Below are positions 45,053 through 54,266 of a DNA stretch of 64,000 nt, piece after piece; the first letter of the stretch is position 1, and each line of letters begins with the position of its first letter. The notes under the pieces are model-generated. The model was not told the DNA's origin. It ran no database searches and saw nothing but the letters and a program-made list of their open reading frames with translations. This DNA is from Lysobacteraceae bacterium (GTDB lineage: Bacteria > Pseudomonadota > Gammaproteobacteria > Xanthomonadales > Rhodanobacteraceae): positions 124,001 through 188,000 of the forward strand of contig SEHB01000002.1 of assembly GCA_004143945.1 (NCBI GenBank), read 5' to 3'. Made by a program: the position numbers and the translations under genes.

Positions 45053-45676
45053 CTAGTGTGCCGCGCCCGGGCGCTCGCGGTGTGAACCGTTCGCCATCAG
45101 GCGGTCGGTCCATGCGATGCCGATCGCCGAGGCGATGAACACGCAGTGGATGATGGTCTGCCACATCACGCCGGCATGCGTGAGCGTGGTACAGGTCTTC
45201 TTGCTGCTGAGGACGAGCTCGGACGCCTGCGCGATCACGTTCGGGTCGCAGAACGGCAGGCCATTGAGCGCCCCGACCTCGATGAAGCTCTTGAGCAAGT
45301 GGATCGAGCTGATGCCGATGATCGCCATCGCGAGCTTGACCTTGAGCACCGAGGCGTTCACGTGGCTCAGCCATTCGGGCTGGTCCGGGTGGCCTTCGAG
45401 GCGCAGGCGCGACACGAACGTCTCGTAGCCGCCGACGATCACCATGATCAGGAGGTTCGAGATCATCACGACGTCGATGAGGCCGAGCACGATCAGCATG
45501 ATCGCCTGCTCGCTCAGCGTGAACGCGTCGTGCAGCAGGTGCCACAGTTCCTTGATGAACAGCACGACGTAGACGCCCTGCGCGGCGATCAGGCCGAGGT
45601 AGAGCGGCAGCTGCAGCCAGCGCGCGGAGAAGATCAGCGCCGGCAGCGGCGACAACGGGGACTTGGAAGCTTGCAT
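45053..45676 (-). CDS. UPF0114 (YqhA) family membrane protein
   Basis: A 207-aa inner-membrane protein with four predicted helices. The SARWLQLPLYLGLIAAQGVYV opening, the LGLIDVVMISNLLIMVIVGGYETFVSR segment and LLKSFIEV are the family landmarks. The function of YqhA proteins is not established. A TAGAAT -10-like word lies about 30 bases upstream on the minus strand (plus-strand 45704-45709). Confidence 0.9.
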   Translation of the reverse strand: MQASKSPLSPLPALIFSARWLQLPLYLGLIAAQGVYVVLFIKELWHLLHDAFTLSEQAIMLIVLGLIDVVMISNLLIMVIVGGYETFVSRLRLEGHPDQPEWLSHVNASVLKVKLAMAIIGISSIHLLKSFIEVGALNGLPFCDPNVIAQASELVLSSKKTCTTLTHAGVMWQTIIHCVFIASAIGIAWTDRLMANGSHRERPGAAH

Positions 45677-45764
45677 GGAAGGACCGGAAGAAGGGACCGG
45701 CGGATTCTAGGGGCAAAGAAAGCGGACCGGGGCGATCGACGGTCGTCGACGGCGCGCCCGGCCG

Positions 45765-46493
45765 TCAGTCGACCGCGTCCCCTTTCCTGCGCGGGTCGGC
45801 ATAGAGCTGCTCGGCGCGCTGGAACAGGATCCACGAGGTCGCGATGTACTTGTCGGCACCGCTCGGGCGATTGCCGCGGTGCGTGTGCGTGAAGCCCGCG
45901 GGCGCGATCAGCAGCGATCCGGTCCTCGGCACGATCTTGCGACCCTGGTAGAGGAACTCGGTCTCGCCGTCGCCGAATCCCTCGTTGAGGTAGATCGTCC
46001 ACAGCAGCACCCGGTGCAGGTTCTCGTCCGTATCGACCTTCGGCGAGATCTCGCTGTGCCAGTACGGGTAGCCGCCGACATCGGCGAGATAGCGCTGGAT
46101 GTTGATGCTGCCGGGCCGGAACAGCTGCACGAGCAGGTTCTGCATCTGCGTGTCGTCCATCGCCCGCAGGTCGTCGATGCCGACGGTCTCGAGCGCCCCT
46201 TCTTTCGGGTCGGTCCGGCTCAGCGCGACCGGCGCGAGTGCGAGATAGGTGTACTTGCGCACGTAGGCGATCAGGCCGCGCATCACCGCGCTGTTGAGGA
46301 TGTTTTCGCCCTGCTTCCATTCGGGCAGGCGGCTGATGCACAGGTCCCAGCTGTCCTTGAGCTGGACGTTGACGCCGCTGCCGGTTTCGCCGCGCGCCAC
46401 CTTGTCGCTGGCCGAATAGGCCGCGATGAATTCGGCGCAGACGCGCGGATCGAGCGCGTCCTCGTAGACCTCGACGAAGTCCTGCACGCTCAT
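45765..46493 (-). CDS. Fe(II)/2-oxoglutarate-dependent dioxygenase (prolyl-4-hydroxylase type)
   Basis: A 242-aa double-stranded beta-helix dioxygenase. After an N-terminal helical part, [21 protein letters not shown] carries the first iron ligand and [22 protein letters not shown] the core strands; [14 protein letters not shown] holds the distal His and the 2OG-binding Arg. The first ligand pair reads His-x-Glu rather than the usual His-x-Asp. Its start overlaps the fbp stop (ATGA at 46490-46493), so it is translationally coupled to fructose bisphosphatase. Substrate unknown. Confidence 0.85.
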   Translation of the reverse strand: MSVQDFVEVYEDALDPRVCAEFIAAYSASDKVARGETGSGVNVQLKDSWDLCISRLPEWKQGENILNSAVMRGLIAYVRKYTYLALAPVALSRTDPKEGALETVGIDDLRAMDDTQMQNLLVQLFRPGSINIQRYLADVGGYPYWHSEISPKVDTDENLHRVLLWTIYLNEGFGDGETEFLYQGRKIVPRTGSLLIAPAGFTHTHRGNRPSGADKYIATSWILFQRAEQLYADPRRKGDAVD

Positions 46494-47521
46494 CCGGCCT
46501 GCCCCGCCTCGCGATGGTAGGCAGTCACGCGCTCGACTTCGTTGCGCGAGCCGAGGAACACCGGCACGCGCTGGTGCAACTGGGTCGGACGCACGTCGAG
46601 GATGCGCTCGAGCCCGGTGGTCGCGGCGCCGCCGGCCTGTTCGACGATCATCGCCATCGGGTTCGCCTCGTACATCAGGCGCAGCTTGCCGGGCTTGGAC
46701 GGGTCCTTGAGGTCGCGCGGATAGATGAAGATGCCGCCGCGCGTGAGGATGCGGTGCACGTCGGCGACCATCGAGGCGACCCAGCGCATGTTGAAGTCGC
46801 GTCCGCGCGGGCCCGTGCGGCCGGCCAGCAGTTCCTCGATGTAGCGCTTCATCGGCGGCTGCCAGTGGCGGATGTTGGACATGTTGATCGCGAACTCGGA
46901 GGTCTCTTCCGGGATCCGCAGGTGGGAGCCGGTCAGGATGAAGCTGCCCTGTTCGCGGTCGAGCGTGAACATGTGCACGCCGTCGCCGAGCGTGAGCACG
47001 AGGATCGTGCTCGAACCGTACACCGCGTACCCGGCCGCGACCTGGCGCGCGCCGGGCTGCAGGAACGCCTGCTCGTCCGGGTCGCGCACGCCCTCGGGGC
47101 AGCGCAGCACCGAAAAGATCGTGCCGACCGAGATGTTGACGTCGATGTTGGACGAGCCGTCGAGCGGATCGAACACGAGCAGGTATTCGCCCTTGGGATA
47201 GCGATGCGGGATCGGGTGCGGGTCGTCCATTTCCTCGGACGCGAGCGCCGCGAGGTGGCCGCCCCATTCGTTCGCCTCGAGCAGGATCTCGTTCGACAGC
47301 ACGTCGAGCTTCTTCTGCGTCTCGCCCTGCACGTTCTCGGTGCCGGCGCTGCCGAGCACGCCGCCGAGCGCGCCCTTGCCGACCGCGATCGAGATGCGCT
47401 TGCACGCGCGCGCGACGACCTCGATCAGCAGGCGCAGGTCGCCGTTGATGTGCGCCTTGTCGCGCTGTTCCTCGATCAGGAAGCGGGACAGGGAAACCGG
47501 TCTATCAGGCGACGGGGACAT
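46490..47521 (-). CDS. fbp: fructose-1,6-bisphosphatase, class I
   Basis: A 343-aa gluconeogenic enzyme converting fructose-1,6-bisphosphate to fructose-6-phosphate. The metal site is [16 protein letters not shown], the upstream Glu region EEMDDPHP, and the substrate site includes YIEELLAGR and [20 protein letters not shown]. Length matches the proteobacterial type (~335 aa). The ATG gives [15 protein letters not shown]; a longer frame upstream is shadow. The 296-base gap upstream (47522-47817) holds no other gene that I can support. Confidence 0.97.
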   Translation of the reverse strand: MSPSPDRPVSLSRFLIEEQRDKAHINGDLRLLIEVVARACKRISIAVGKGALGGVLGSAGTENVQGETQKKLDVLSNEILLEANEWGGHLAALASEEMDDPHPIPHRYPKGEYLLVFDPLDGSSNIDVNISVGTIFSVLRCPEGVRDPDEQAFLQPGARQVAAGYAVYGSSTILVLTLGDGVHMFTLDREQGSFILTGSHLRIPEETSEFAINMSNIRHWQPPMKRYIEELLAGRTGPRGRDFNMRWVASMVADVHRILTRGGIFIYPRDLKDPSKPGKLRLMYEANPMAMIVEQAGGAATTGLERILDVRPTQLHQRVPVFLGSRNEVERVTAYHREAGQAG

Positions 47522-47817
47522 CAGCACTCCGCGGCGGGATCGGAAACCGCCATTGTGGTGCGGATTGCGCGCGCGGGCCAGCCCGGGGCGCGCGGGGCGG
47601 GGCGCGCGCTGCTTCGTCGGCTGCGCACGCACACGGGCTGCACGCCGACGGCGCGATCGGGCTCGATCCGGGCGCACGCGTCGCCGGTGCTGCCGCGCAA
47701 ACCGCAGGATCGTGACAGCGCGCGCGCGGCGCGCTGCGTACCGTGCCTCGTCGGCGTGCAGCGGCGCGCCGGCGATACCTGCGGCGCCCTGCCGCGCATC
47801 CAGAACCGAGGAAATCC

Positions 47818-48702
47818 GTGAATCCCTTCCTGCTTCCTGCGTTCGTCGTCTCGATCGGAATCGCCGCGGCAGCGTCCGCCGCGCCCGTGCCCGCGCCCGA
47901 ACTCGCCGCCGCCCAGCTGCGCGCGATCAACCACCGCTTCGTCGAGGCCAGCATCCATCCCGACGACGCCTACATGGAGGCGCTCGCCGGCGAGGACTTC
48001 CTCGCGCTCGCGAGCAGCGGCGCCTGGCACGGGCGTACCGAGTTCCTCGCCGGCATGCGCGAAACCGCGCGCTACGAGGGCGCGTCCTACTCCGACATCG
48101 ACGTGCGGCTGTACGGGCCGGTGGCGATCGTGCAGGGCGTGTTCGAGGCGCAGCGCGCGGGGTCCCGCCCCGCGCGCGTGCGCTACACCGACGTGTACGT
48201 CTGGAGCGGCGAGTCCTGGCAGCTGCAGGGCGGCGCCAACACGCGCCTCAAGGACGGCACGCCGGTGGGGATGCAGACCGCCGCGGTGCCCGCGTTCGCG
48301 CCATGGCGAGGCGAGGATCCGCAGGGCGACGACGACACGGTCCTGCGCGCGCTCAACGCGAACTACGTGAACGCGTTCCGCGAAGCCGACGTGGCCTGGT
48401 ACGACGCGCACCTCGCGCCGGACTACAACGTCGTCTACGGCGATGGCTCGTTCCATGACCGCGCGGGCGCGCTCGCCGACTTCGCCAGGCCGGTGTTCGC
48501 CGAGCAGATGCAGGCGTTTCCGGTCGACAACGTGCGCATCCGCCGCTTCGGCGACGTGGCGCTCATCTCGGCCGAGAACGCGTACGTGCGCAAGGACGGC
48601 CGCACGGGCGAGAACCGCTACACCGACATCTGGCTCAAGCAGGACGGCCGCTGGCGCTGCATCCAGGCGCACATCACCGTGCACAAGGCGCCGGCTGCAT
48701 AG
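47818..48702 (+). CDS. exported tandem NTF2-like (DUF4440/SnoaL) protein
   Basis: A 294-aa protein with a signal peptide ([20 protein letters not shown]) and two NTF2-like domains in a row. The first, about residues 30-150, has [21 protein letters not shown] and ends in [23 protein letters not shown]. The second, about 170-290, has [22 protein letters not shown] and ends in [21 protein letters not shown]. Such domains serve as ligand-binding pockets or small enzymes; the role here is unknown. The start is a GTG chosen from the signal peptide. It converges on the AraC regulator. Confidence 0.8.
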   Translation: MNPFLLPAFVVSIGIAAAASAAPVPAPELAAAQLRAINHRFVEASIHPDDAYMEALAGEDFLALASSGAWHGRTEFLAGMRETARYEGASYSDIDVRLYGPVAIVQGVFEAQRAGSRPARVRYTDVYVWSGESWQLQGGANTRLKDGTPVGMQTAAVPAFAPWRGEDPQGDDDTVLRALNANYVNAFREADVAWYDAHLAPDYNVVYGDGSFHDRAGALADFARPVFAEQMQAFPVDNVRIRRFGDVALISAENAYVRKDGRTGENRYTDIWLKQDGRWRCIQAHITVHKAPAA

Positions 48703-48712
48703 CCGGCACCGA

Positions 48713-49603
48713 TCACGCGAGCAACGCGTGAAGTCCACCGAGGTCGCCGCCGAGGCTCCTGCGGATCTCGGTCGGCGTCGTCCCGAACAACGCGCGGAAA
48801 CGCGCACTGAAATGGCTGTGGCTCGAGAACCCGAGGTCGCTCGCGATCGTCGCGAGGTCCGCCTCGGACGCGAGCAGCCGGCGCAGCGCGAGGCCGAGTC
48901 GCAGGCGAAGGAGGTACTGATGGATGGACGTCCCGGTCGATTCGCGGAACACGCGCGCGAGATGGTAGGGCGAGGTGCACGCGAGTTCGGCCAGCAGGTG
49001 CAGCGACCACTTGCGCTCGGGCGACACCGCGACCGCTTCCTTCACGCGTTCGATCTGTCGCTGCCGCGCCGCGCCGCGCACGCTGCCGCGCCGGCGCGCG
49101 CAATCCGCGTCCGACGCACGCAGCACGATGTCGAACAGGCGCATGCAGAACTCCTCCGCGCCGAGCGCATCGGCTTCGTGCAGGGCGAGCCGACGCCAGA
49201 ACATGTTCCTCGCGAGCATCACCGACGGCGGCAACAGCATGCGGAAGCCGAGCAGCGAGCGCTCGATGCCGCGCCGCGCGTGGCGGCCCGGCAACACGGC
49301 TTCGAGCGCCTCGGCCGACAGGCGCAGCGTCAGCGCATGGTCGCCGATCGCAGTCGGGAAACTGATCCGGTACGGCGCGTCCGCTGGAACGAGCACGGCG
49401 TGGTTCGCGGTCACCACGCGTCGGTGCTGCGGCCGGTCGTGCAACGCGAACACGCCCGATGTCGGCAGCACGAGCAGGAACGACTCTTCGCGTTCGACCG
49501 GGCCGATCGCATCGTTCGCCGGGCGCACGGTGAGGTCGCTGATGCGCACGAGCGGACCTTCGAGGAACGTGCGGCGGAGGGTTCTGGGCGCGGGGGCTGG
49601 CAT
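48713..49603 (-). CDS. AraC-family transcriptional regulator
   Basis: A 296-aa regulator. The N-terminal half is a cupin-like sensing domain (LVLPTSGVFALHDR, LVPADAPYRISFPTAIG). The C-terminal 100 residues contain the double helix-turn-helix: LHLLAELACTSPYHLARVFRESTGTSIHQYLLRLRL and DLATIASDLGFSSHSHFSARFRALFGTTPTEIRR. It may control the neighbouring NTF2-like gene, with which it converges, or a distant target. An upstream frame extension of 50 codons was left out, as no family member has it. Confidence 0.9.
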   Translation of the reverse strand: MPAPAPRTLRRTFLEGPLVRISDLTVRPANDAIGPVEREESFLLVLPTSGVFALHDRPQHRRVVTANHAVLVPADAPYRISFPTAIGDHALTLRLSAEALEAVLPGRHARRGIERSLLGFRMLLPPSVMLARNMFWRRLALHEADALGAEEFCMRLFDIVLRASDADCARRRGSVRGAARQRQIERVKEAVAVSPERKWSLHLLAELACTSPYHLARVFRESTGTSIHQYLLRLRLGLALRRLLASEADLATIASDLGFSSHSHFSARFRALFGTTPTEIRRSLGGDLGGLHALLA

Positions 49604-49798
49604 GGCGTGTCCGGAGTGGCCCGCCGTCACATCTGTCTGGATGCGGCCCTTGTCGTGACTCGCAGGCCGGATCCTCCCGCGGCGCGTCCGACGCCGCCGG
49701 AAGATCGCGTGGAACTCCTCGCCTGACTGCGTGACGCGGAGCGGTCCTCGCAAGCATCGCTTCGGGTGCCCGCGTCGGCGTTTCGCCCTCTCCCCTTG

Positions 49799-49822
49799 CC
49801 CTCTCCCGCGAGCGGGAGAGGG
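49799..49822. repeat. CCCTCTCCCGC hairpin (REP-like element)
   Basis: Perfect 11-base inverted repeat CCCTCTCCCGC / GCGGGAGAGGG around a GA spacer, preceded by CCCTCTCCCCTTG. It lies in the 272-base gap between the AraC and WYL regulators. Elements of exactly this type are scattered through many Xanthomonadales genomes. It could act as a terminator-like or mRNA-stability structure. Confidence 0.7.
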
Positions 49823-49875
49823 GAACCCGTCGTGTCGCGCTTGCGCGCGACGGCGACTTCACCTAGAAGCACCGG

Positions 49876-50574
49876 ATGCGGCGTGCCGACCGGTTGTTCC
49901 TCATCATCCACGCGTTGCGCGGACGGCGTTCCGCGCTGCAGGCGCGTGCGCTCGCGGAGACGCTCGCCGTGTCGCTGCGCACCGTTTATCGCGACGTGGC
50001 CGACCTGCAGCGATCGGGCGTGCCGATCGAGGGCGAAGCCGGCGTCGGCTACATGCTGCGCAAGGGCTCGGACATCCCGCCGCTGATGTTCAACGCCGAC
50101 GAAATCGAGGCACTCGTGGTCGGTTCGCGTTTCGTCAAGGCGTTCGCGGGCAAGCGCCTGAGCCAGGGCGCGCAGGCAGCGCTGCTCAAGATCGAGGCGG
50201 TGCTGCCGCCGGAGCTGCGCGAGCGCACGCGGCAATCGTGCATCTTCGCGCCGGCTGCCTGGTACGAGGTCGAAACCGGCTTGATCGACCGTCTGCACGA
50301 GGCGATCTCCGCACGCGAGGTCCTGCGCCTCGAGTACCGCAATGAATCGGGCGCGGCGAGCCAGCGCGAGGTCGAACCGCTCTGCCTCGCATTCTGGGGA
50401 CGCGTGTGGACGCTCGGCGTCTGGTGCCGGTTGCGTCGCGACTTCCGCAGTTTCCGCCCCGACCGCATCGCGGGCATCGAACCGACCGGCGAAGCCTTCG
50501 TCGAAACCGCCGAACGCGGGCTCGCGGCCTATCTCGCCGCGGCCGGCGCACCCGGTCGCGCCGACATGCGCTGA
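49876..50574 (+). CDS. YafY-type HTH/WYL transcriptional regulator
   Basis: A 232-aa regulator: winged helix-turn-helix at residues 1-60 (ALAETLAVSLRTVYRDVADLQRSGVPIEG) and a WYL ligand-binding domain in the second half (LRLEYRNESG, VEPLCLAFWGRVWTLGVWCRLR). WYL domains bind nucleic acid or nucleotide ligands. The C-terminal extension found in longer family members is absent. TAGAAG stands six bases before the ATG, a weaker case of the leaderless spacing. Confidence 0.9.
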   Translation: MRRADRLFLIIHALRGRRSALQARALAETLAVSLRTVYRDVADLQRSGVPIEGEAGVGYMLRKGSDIPPLMFNADEIEALVVGSRFVKAFAGKRLSQGAQAALLKIEAVLPPELRERTRQSCIFAPAAWYEVETGLIDRLHEAISAREVLRLEYRNESGAASQREVEPLCLAFWGRVWTLGVWCRLRRDFRSFRPDRIAGIEPTGEAFVETAERGLAAYLAAAGAPGRADMR

Positions 50575-50581
50575 TGCGCAC

Positions 50582-52072
50582 TCAGCGTTGCGCGTCGCGT
50601 TCCACCTCGAACATCACGCGCCCATCGAACGGCGTGCCGAGCGGCGTCGCGCGGTAGCCGAGCGCGGCGATGCGATCGCGGACCGCGGGCCACGCCTGCG
50701 CCTTGGCCACGTAGAGGACGCCGGTTTCGGTCGCCGATTCCTCGAGTTCGCGCGACAGCGGCTCGTCGTACTCGGGATTGAAGCGCGGCTGCGGCGGCGC
50801 ATCCAGCGACAGCTTCTCGATCTCCGCGTCGAGATGCAGGTGCAGGCCGTAGCGCGCCATGTCCTCGACGAACACGACTTCGCGCACGGGCCCCGTCGCA
50901 CGTGCGCGGATCGCATCCGCCCACGCCGAGGCGTCCTTGTGCGTCGGGAATGCGGCAGCCGCGAGGCGCAGGCCGAGCAGCGCGACCACCCACGCGGCGA
51001 GCCAGCGCGGGCGCGGCAGCGCGACGCCGTCGGCGGCGCGGCGCATCGCGACCGCGATCGCGATCGGCACGAAGATCGGCAGCAGGTACAGCGGCAGGCG
51101 CGAGCGCGCGATGCAGAACACCAGCAGCGGCAGCAGGACCCACAACGCGACGAGGATCGCGCCCGCGTGCCGTTCGCGCACGTGGCGATCGCGCCACGCA
51201 TGCGCCTGCGACGGCAGCGCGCGCGCCCAGCGCCAGAGGCTGCGCGTCCACGGCAGCGTGCCGAGCAGCAGCGTCGGCAGGTAGACCACGATCCATCCGT
51301 ACCAGTGCCCGTTGCGCCCGAAGCGGTTGGTCGCGAGGCGATCGACGACTTCGGCGCCGAGGAAGTACTGCAGCAGGCCTTCGTGACGCAGCGAGACCGC
51401 GAGGTACCAGGGGAGGGCCAGCGCGAGGAACAGCGCGACGCCGGCGAGATGCCAGCGCGCGCCGGGCGCAGGTCCACCGGGCACGAGCAGGCGGAACGCG
51501 ACGATCGCGGCCAGCGGCAACAGTGCCGGCGGTCCCTTCACCATGAATGCGAGCGCGAACGCGGCCCACATCGCGAGCAGCCAGCCACGGCTCGCGCGCG
51601 GAACGCCGAACCGGTGTTCGACGAACGCATGCATCGCGAGCGCCTGCGCGGCCGCGAGCGGAAAGTCGGTGGTGACCAGTTGCGACGCGCCGGCCGGCAA
51701 CAGCATCGTCAGGTAGAGGACCGCGGCAACCGTCTCGGTGCCGGGTTGCAGGCGCCGCGCGGTGCGCCATGCGAGCCATCCGCAGGCGAGGAACGACAGC
51801 GCGATCGGCAGGCGCGCGGCCCAGGTGTTCTGCCCGAACGCGTCCACGCTCGCGGCGATCAGCCAGTACGCGACCGGCGGCTTGGTCCAGTGCCCGATGT
51901 CCTCGTTGCGCATCGGGTCCAGCCAGTTGCCACTGTCGAGCATGACCAGCGCGACATTCGTGTAGCGGCCCTCGTCGGGATCCCAGATCCCGCGGCTGCC
52001 CAGGAAGCCGAACGCGAGCACCAGGCCGAGCACCGCGAGCAGCCAGGGTCGTCGATCGACGAGTCGTTCCAC
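50582..52072 (-). CDS. ArnT-like (GT83) membrane glycosyltransferase
   Basis: A 496-aa polytopic GT-C transferase. The catalytic loop after helix 1 carries GIWDPDEGRYTNVAL with the conserved acidic residues, followed by DIGHWTKPPVAYWLIA with the Lys-Pro-Pro element, both typical of ArnT. ArnT moves 4-amino-4-deoxy-L-arabinose or a related sugar from undecaprenyl phosphate to lipid A, giving resistance to cationic peptides. The start is a GTG 13 bases after the histidine kinase stop; the response regulator, kinase and this gene form one operon. The genes making the aminoarabinose donor are not in the window, so the donor sugar is uncertain. Confidence 0.85.
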   Translation of the reverse strand: MERLVDRRPWLLAVLGLVLAFGFLGSRGIWDPDEGRYTNVALVMLDSGNWLDPMRNEDIGHWTKPPVAYWLIAASVDAFGQNTWAARLPIALSFLACGWLAWRTARRLQPGTETVAAVLYLTMLLPAGASQLVTTDFPLAAAQALAMHAFVEHRFGVPRASRGWLLAMWAAFALAFMVKGPPALLPLAAIVAFRLLVPGGPAPGARWHLAGVALFLALALPWYLAVSLRHEGLLQYFLGAEVVDRLATNRFGRNGHWYGWIVVYLPTLLLGTLPWTRSLWRWARALPSQAHAWRDRHVRERHAGAILVALWVLLPLLVFCIARSRLPLYLLPIFVPIAIAVAMRRAADGVALPRPRWLAAWVVALLGLRLAAAAFPTHKDASAWADAIRARATGPVREVVFVEDMARYGLHLHLDAEIEKLSLDAPPQPRFNPEYDEPLSRELEESATETGVLYVAKAQAWPAVRDRIAALGYRATPLGTPFDGRVMFEVERDAQR

Positions 52073-52085
52073 GGCTGCTCCGGCG

Positions 52086-53468
52086 CTAGATGATCGGCGC
52101 GGACAGCGGCGGGAACGCGACTTCGACGCGCAGGCCCTGGCCGCCTTCGGCGGTCGCGAGCACGAGCCGCGCGCGGTGCAGCTGCACCACGCGCGCGACC
52201 AGCGACAATCCGAGCCCGCTGCCTTCCGCGGTGGTGGTGCCCCCGCGCCGGAAACGCTGCAGCATCGCTTCGCGCCGTGCCGGATCGATGCCGGGGCCGT
52301 TGTCCTCGACCGCGAGCACGCAGCCCTGCGGCGTGTCGCGCAGTTCGAGCGTGATGCGCCCGCCATGCACGTTGTAGCGGATCGCGTTGTCGAGCAGGTT
52401 GCGCAACAGGCTGCGGATGCCGGGCTCCCAGCCCTGCACGAGGTGCGCGGCGGCGTCGCGCCGGACCACGATCTCGATATCCCGGTCCGACGCGAACAGC
52501 CCGACCTGCTGCAGCTCGTAGTCGATGCTGCGGTCGAGGTCGACCGGCTGGAGCTGCCCGGGCTTCTCGGCATCCCAGCGCGCGAGTTCGAGCATCTGGT
52601 TCACGATGCGGCTCAGGCGCACGAGGCCGCTGCGCGCCTCGTCGAGCGAGGCGCGCGCGCCTTCGCTGGTCGCGGCCGCGCGCGCATTCTCGAGATGCAC
52701 GAGGGTGCCCGCGAGCGGCGTGCGCAGTTCGTGCGCGGCGTGCGCGGTGAAGCTGCGCTCCTGGTCGAGCGCGGCGGCGAGCCGCGCGAGCAGCGCGTTC
52801 AGCGCGGCGACCACCGGCACCATCTCGCCCGGAAGATCATGCAGGCCGATCGGTTCGACGCTGTCGGCCTTGCGCGAGGCCAGCCGTTCGGCCAGTTCCT
52901 GCATCGGCTCGAGGCCGCGCCGCACGGCCCAGCCGACCACCAGCGCGAGGATCGGCAAGCCGAACAGGATCGGCACGAGCGCCTCGGCGGCCATCGCGCG
53001 CCCGATCTCGCGCCGGCTGTCGTAGCGTTCGCCGACGCGCACCCAGTGGCCTTGCGCGTCGAGCAGGGTGAATACGCGCCAGTGGCGCTTGCCGACGCGG
53101 ATGTCCGCATAACCGACGGGCGCCGCATCCAGCGGCACTTCGCGGAAATTCGTCGTTGCGAGCGCGAGCGTGCTCGAGGACGTCCAGACCTGCAGGCCGA
53201 TCTGGGTTTCGTAGCGGTGCCCACGCACCGCGGGCGGCGCTCCGTAGTCCTCCTGCCAGGACGCGATCTCGAGCAGCCGGCCGGGCGCGATCGTGCCGCC
53301 CTGCGCGACCAGCGCGCTGACCGTGCGCGCGCTCTGCGCGAGTCGCGCTTCGAACAGCTCGTCAATCTCTTCCATCGTGAGCAGGTAACCGAGCGCGCCC
53401 AGCGGCAGCATGATCGCCGCGAGGCTCGCGAGCACCAGCCGGATGATGCGCGTGCGCAGCGAGCTCAC
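52086..53468 (-). CDS. sensor histidine kinase (QseC/PmrB-like)
   Basis: A 460-aa membrane kinase. Two transmembrane helices (IRLVLASLAAIMLPLGALGYL and ALVPILFGLPILALVVGWAV) flank a periplasmic sensor of about 130 residues. Then follow HAMP-like sequence, the dimerisation/phospho-acceptor box AAHELRTPLAGTL, an N box LLRNLLDNAIRYN, G1 VEDNGPGID, and G2 EGSGLGLSLVARV. The GTG start overlaps the response-regulator stop by GTGA. It probably senses envelope stress, divalent metal or cationic peptides, judged from the ArnT-like gene behind it. Confidence 0.93.
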   Translation of the reverse strand: MSSLRTRIIRLVLASLAAIMLPLGALGYLLTMEEIDELFEARLAQSARTVSALVAQGGTIAPGRLLEIASWQEDYGAPPAVRGHRYETQIGLQVWTSSSTLALATTNFREVPLDAAPVGYADIRVGKRHWRVFTLLDAQGHWVRVGERYDSRREIGRAMAAEALVPILFGLPILALVVGWAVRRGLEPMQELAERLASRKADSVEPIGLHDLPGEMVPVVAALNALLARLAAALDQERSFTAHAAHELRTPLAGTLVHLENARAAATSEGARASLDEARSGLVRLSRIVNQMLELARWDAEKPGQLQPVDLDRSIDYELQQVGLFASDRDIEIVVRRDAAAHLVQGWEPGIRSLLRNLLDNAIRYNVHGGRITLELRDTPQGCVLAVEDNGPGIDPARREAMLQRFRRGGTTTAEGSGLGLSLVARVVQLHRARLVLATAEGGQGLRVEVAFPPLSAPII

Positions 53469-54133
53469 GCGGGTTCCTCGGTGCCGGCGAACAGGTAGCC
53501 GAGTCCGCGCACGGTGCGGATCGCGCGCGCGGAGGTCTTGCGGCGCAGCGCGTGCACGTGCACTTCCAGCGCGTTGCTTTCGACGCGATCGTTGCCGTAC
53601 ATCGCCTGTTCGAGCGCGTCGCGCGCGACCACGCGCCCGGCGCGTTCGGCCAGCGCGCGCAGCAGCAGGAATTCGGTGCGCGAGAGCGGCAGCGGACGAC
53701 CCTGCCAGTGGGCTTCGCCGCTGTCGGTGTCGAGCACGAGCGCGCCGGCCTCGACGAGGTTGCGTGCATTGCCCTGCGCACGCCGATGGACCGCGCGCAG
53801 GCGTGCCGCGAGTTCGTCGAGGTGGAAAGGCTTGACGATGTAGTCGTCGGCGCCGGCATCGAGGCCGTCGACGCGATCGGCGATCGCATCGCGCGCGGTC
53901 ACGATGATGACCGGCAGCGCGAGCCTGCGACGGCGCAGCGAGCGGATCAGTTCGAGGCCGCCGAGCCGCGGCAGGCCCAGGTCGACCAGCGCCACGTCGT
54001 AGGACCCCGTGCGCGCGGCCACCAGCGCGTCGGCGCCGTCACGCGCCCAGTCCGAAGTGTGCGACCAGCGCCCGAGCGCGCCCTGGATGCCGCGTGCGAG
54101 CGACTCGTCGTCTTCGACTATGAGCACATGCAT
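53465..54133 (-). CDS. OmpR-family response regulator (QseB/PmrA-like)
   Basis: A 222-aa two-domain regulator. The receiver has VLIVEDDESLARG, the phospho-acceptor Asp in VALVDLGLPRL and Lys in YIVKPFHLDEL. The winged-helix DNA-binding domain ends in VHVHALRRK and IRTVRGLGYLF. The chosen ATG gives MHVLIVEDD; an extension upstream lacks family support. A CTTAGG-N5-CTTAAG direct repeat sits about 60 bases upstream, fitting autoregulation through a PmrA/QseB-type box. Confidence 0.93.
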   Translation of the reverse strand: MHVLIVEDDESLARGIQGALGRWSHTSDWARDGADALVAARTGSYDVALVDLGLPRLGGLELIRSLRRRRLALPVIIVTARDAIADRVDGLDAGADDYIVKPFHLDELAARLRAVHRRAQGNARNLVEAGALVLDTDSGEAHWQGRPLPLSRTEFLLLRALAERAGRVVARDALEQAMYGNDRVESNALEVHVHALRRKTSARAIRTVRGLGYLFAGTEEPA

Positions 54134-54187
54134 GATCCGTCGGCCCTCGGCGAGGGGGTGGCCGTGCATCGATGGTGGCGTGCCCAG

Positions 54188-54204
54188 CTTAGGTGAATCT
54201 TAAG
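54188..54204. promoter_or_regulatory. candidate PmrA/QseB-type operator
   Basis: Plus strand CTTAGG TGAAT CTTAAG: two hexamers spaced by five bases, close to the PmrA/QseB consensus of CTTAA-type direct repeats. It overlaps a TAAGCT -10-like word on the minus strand (54186-54191) in front of the response regulator, and lies 63 bases before the divergent DUF885 gene, so it could govern either. It is AT-rich against a GC-rich background. Confidence 0.5.
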
Positions 54205-54266
54205 ACGGGTGCCGCGTGGCCGGATCGATGCGATGATCGCGCCTCCTCCCGATCCACGGATGCGCA

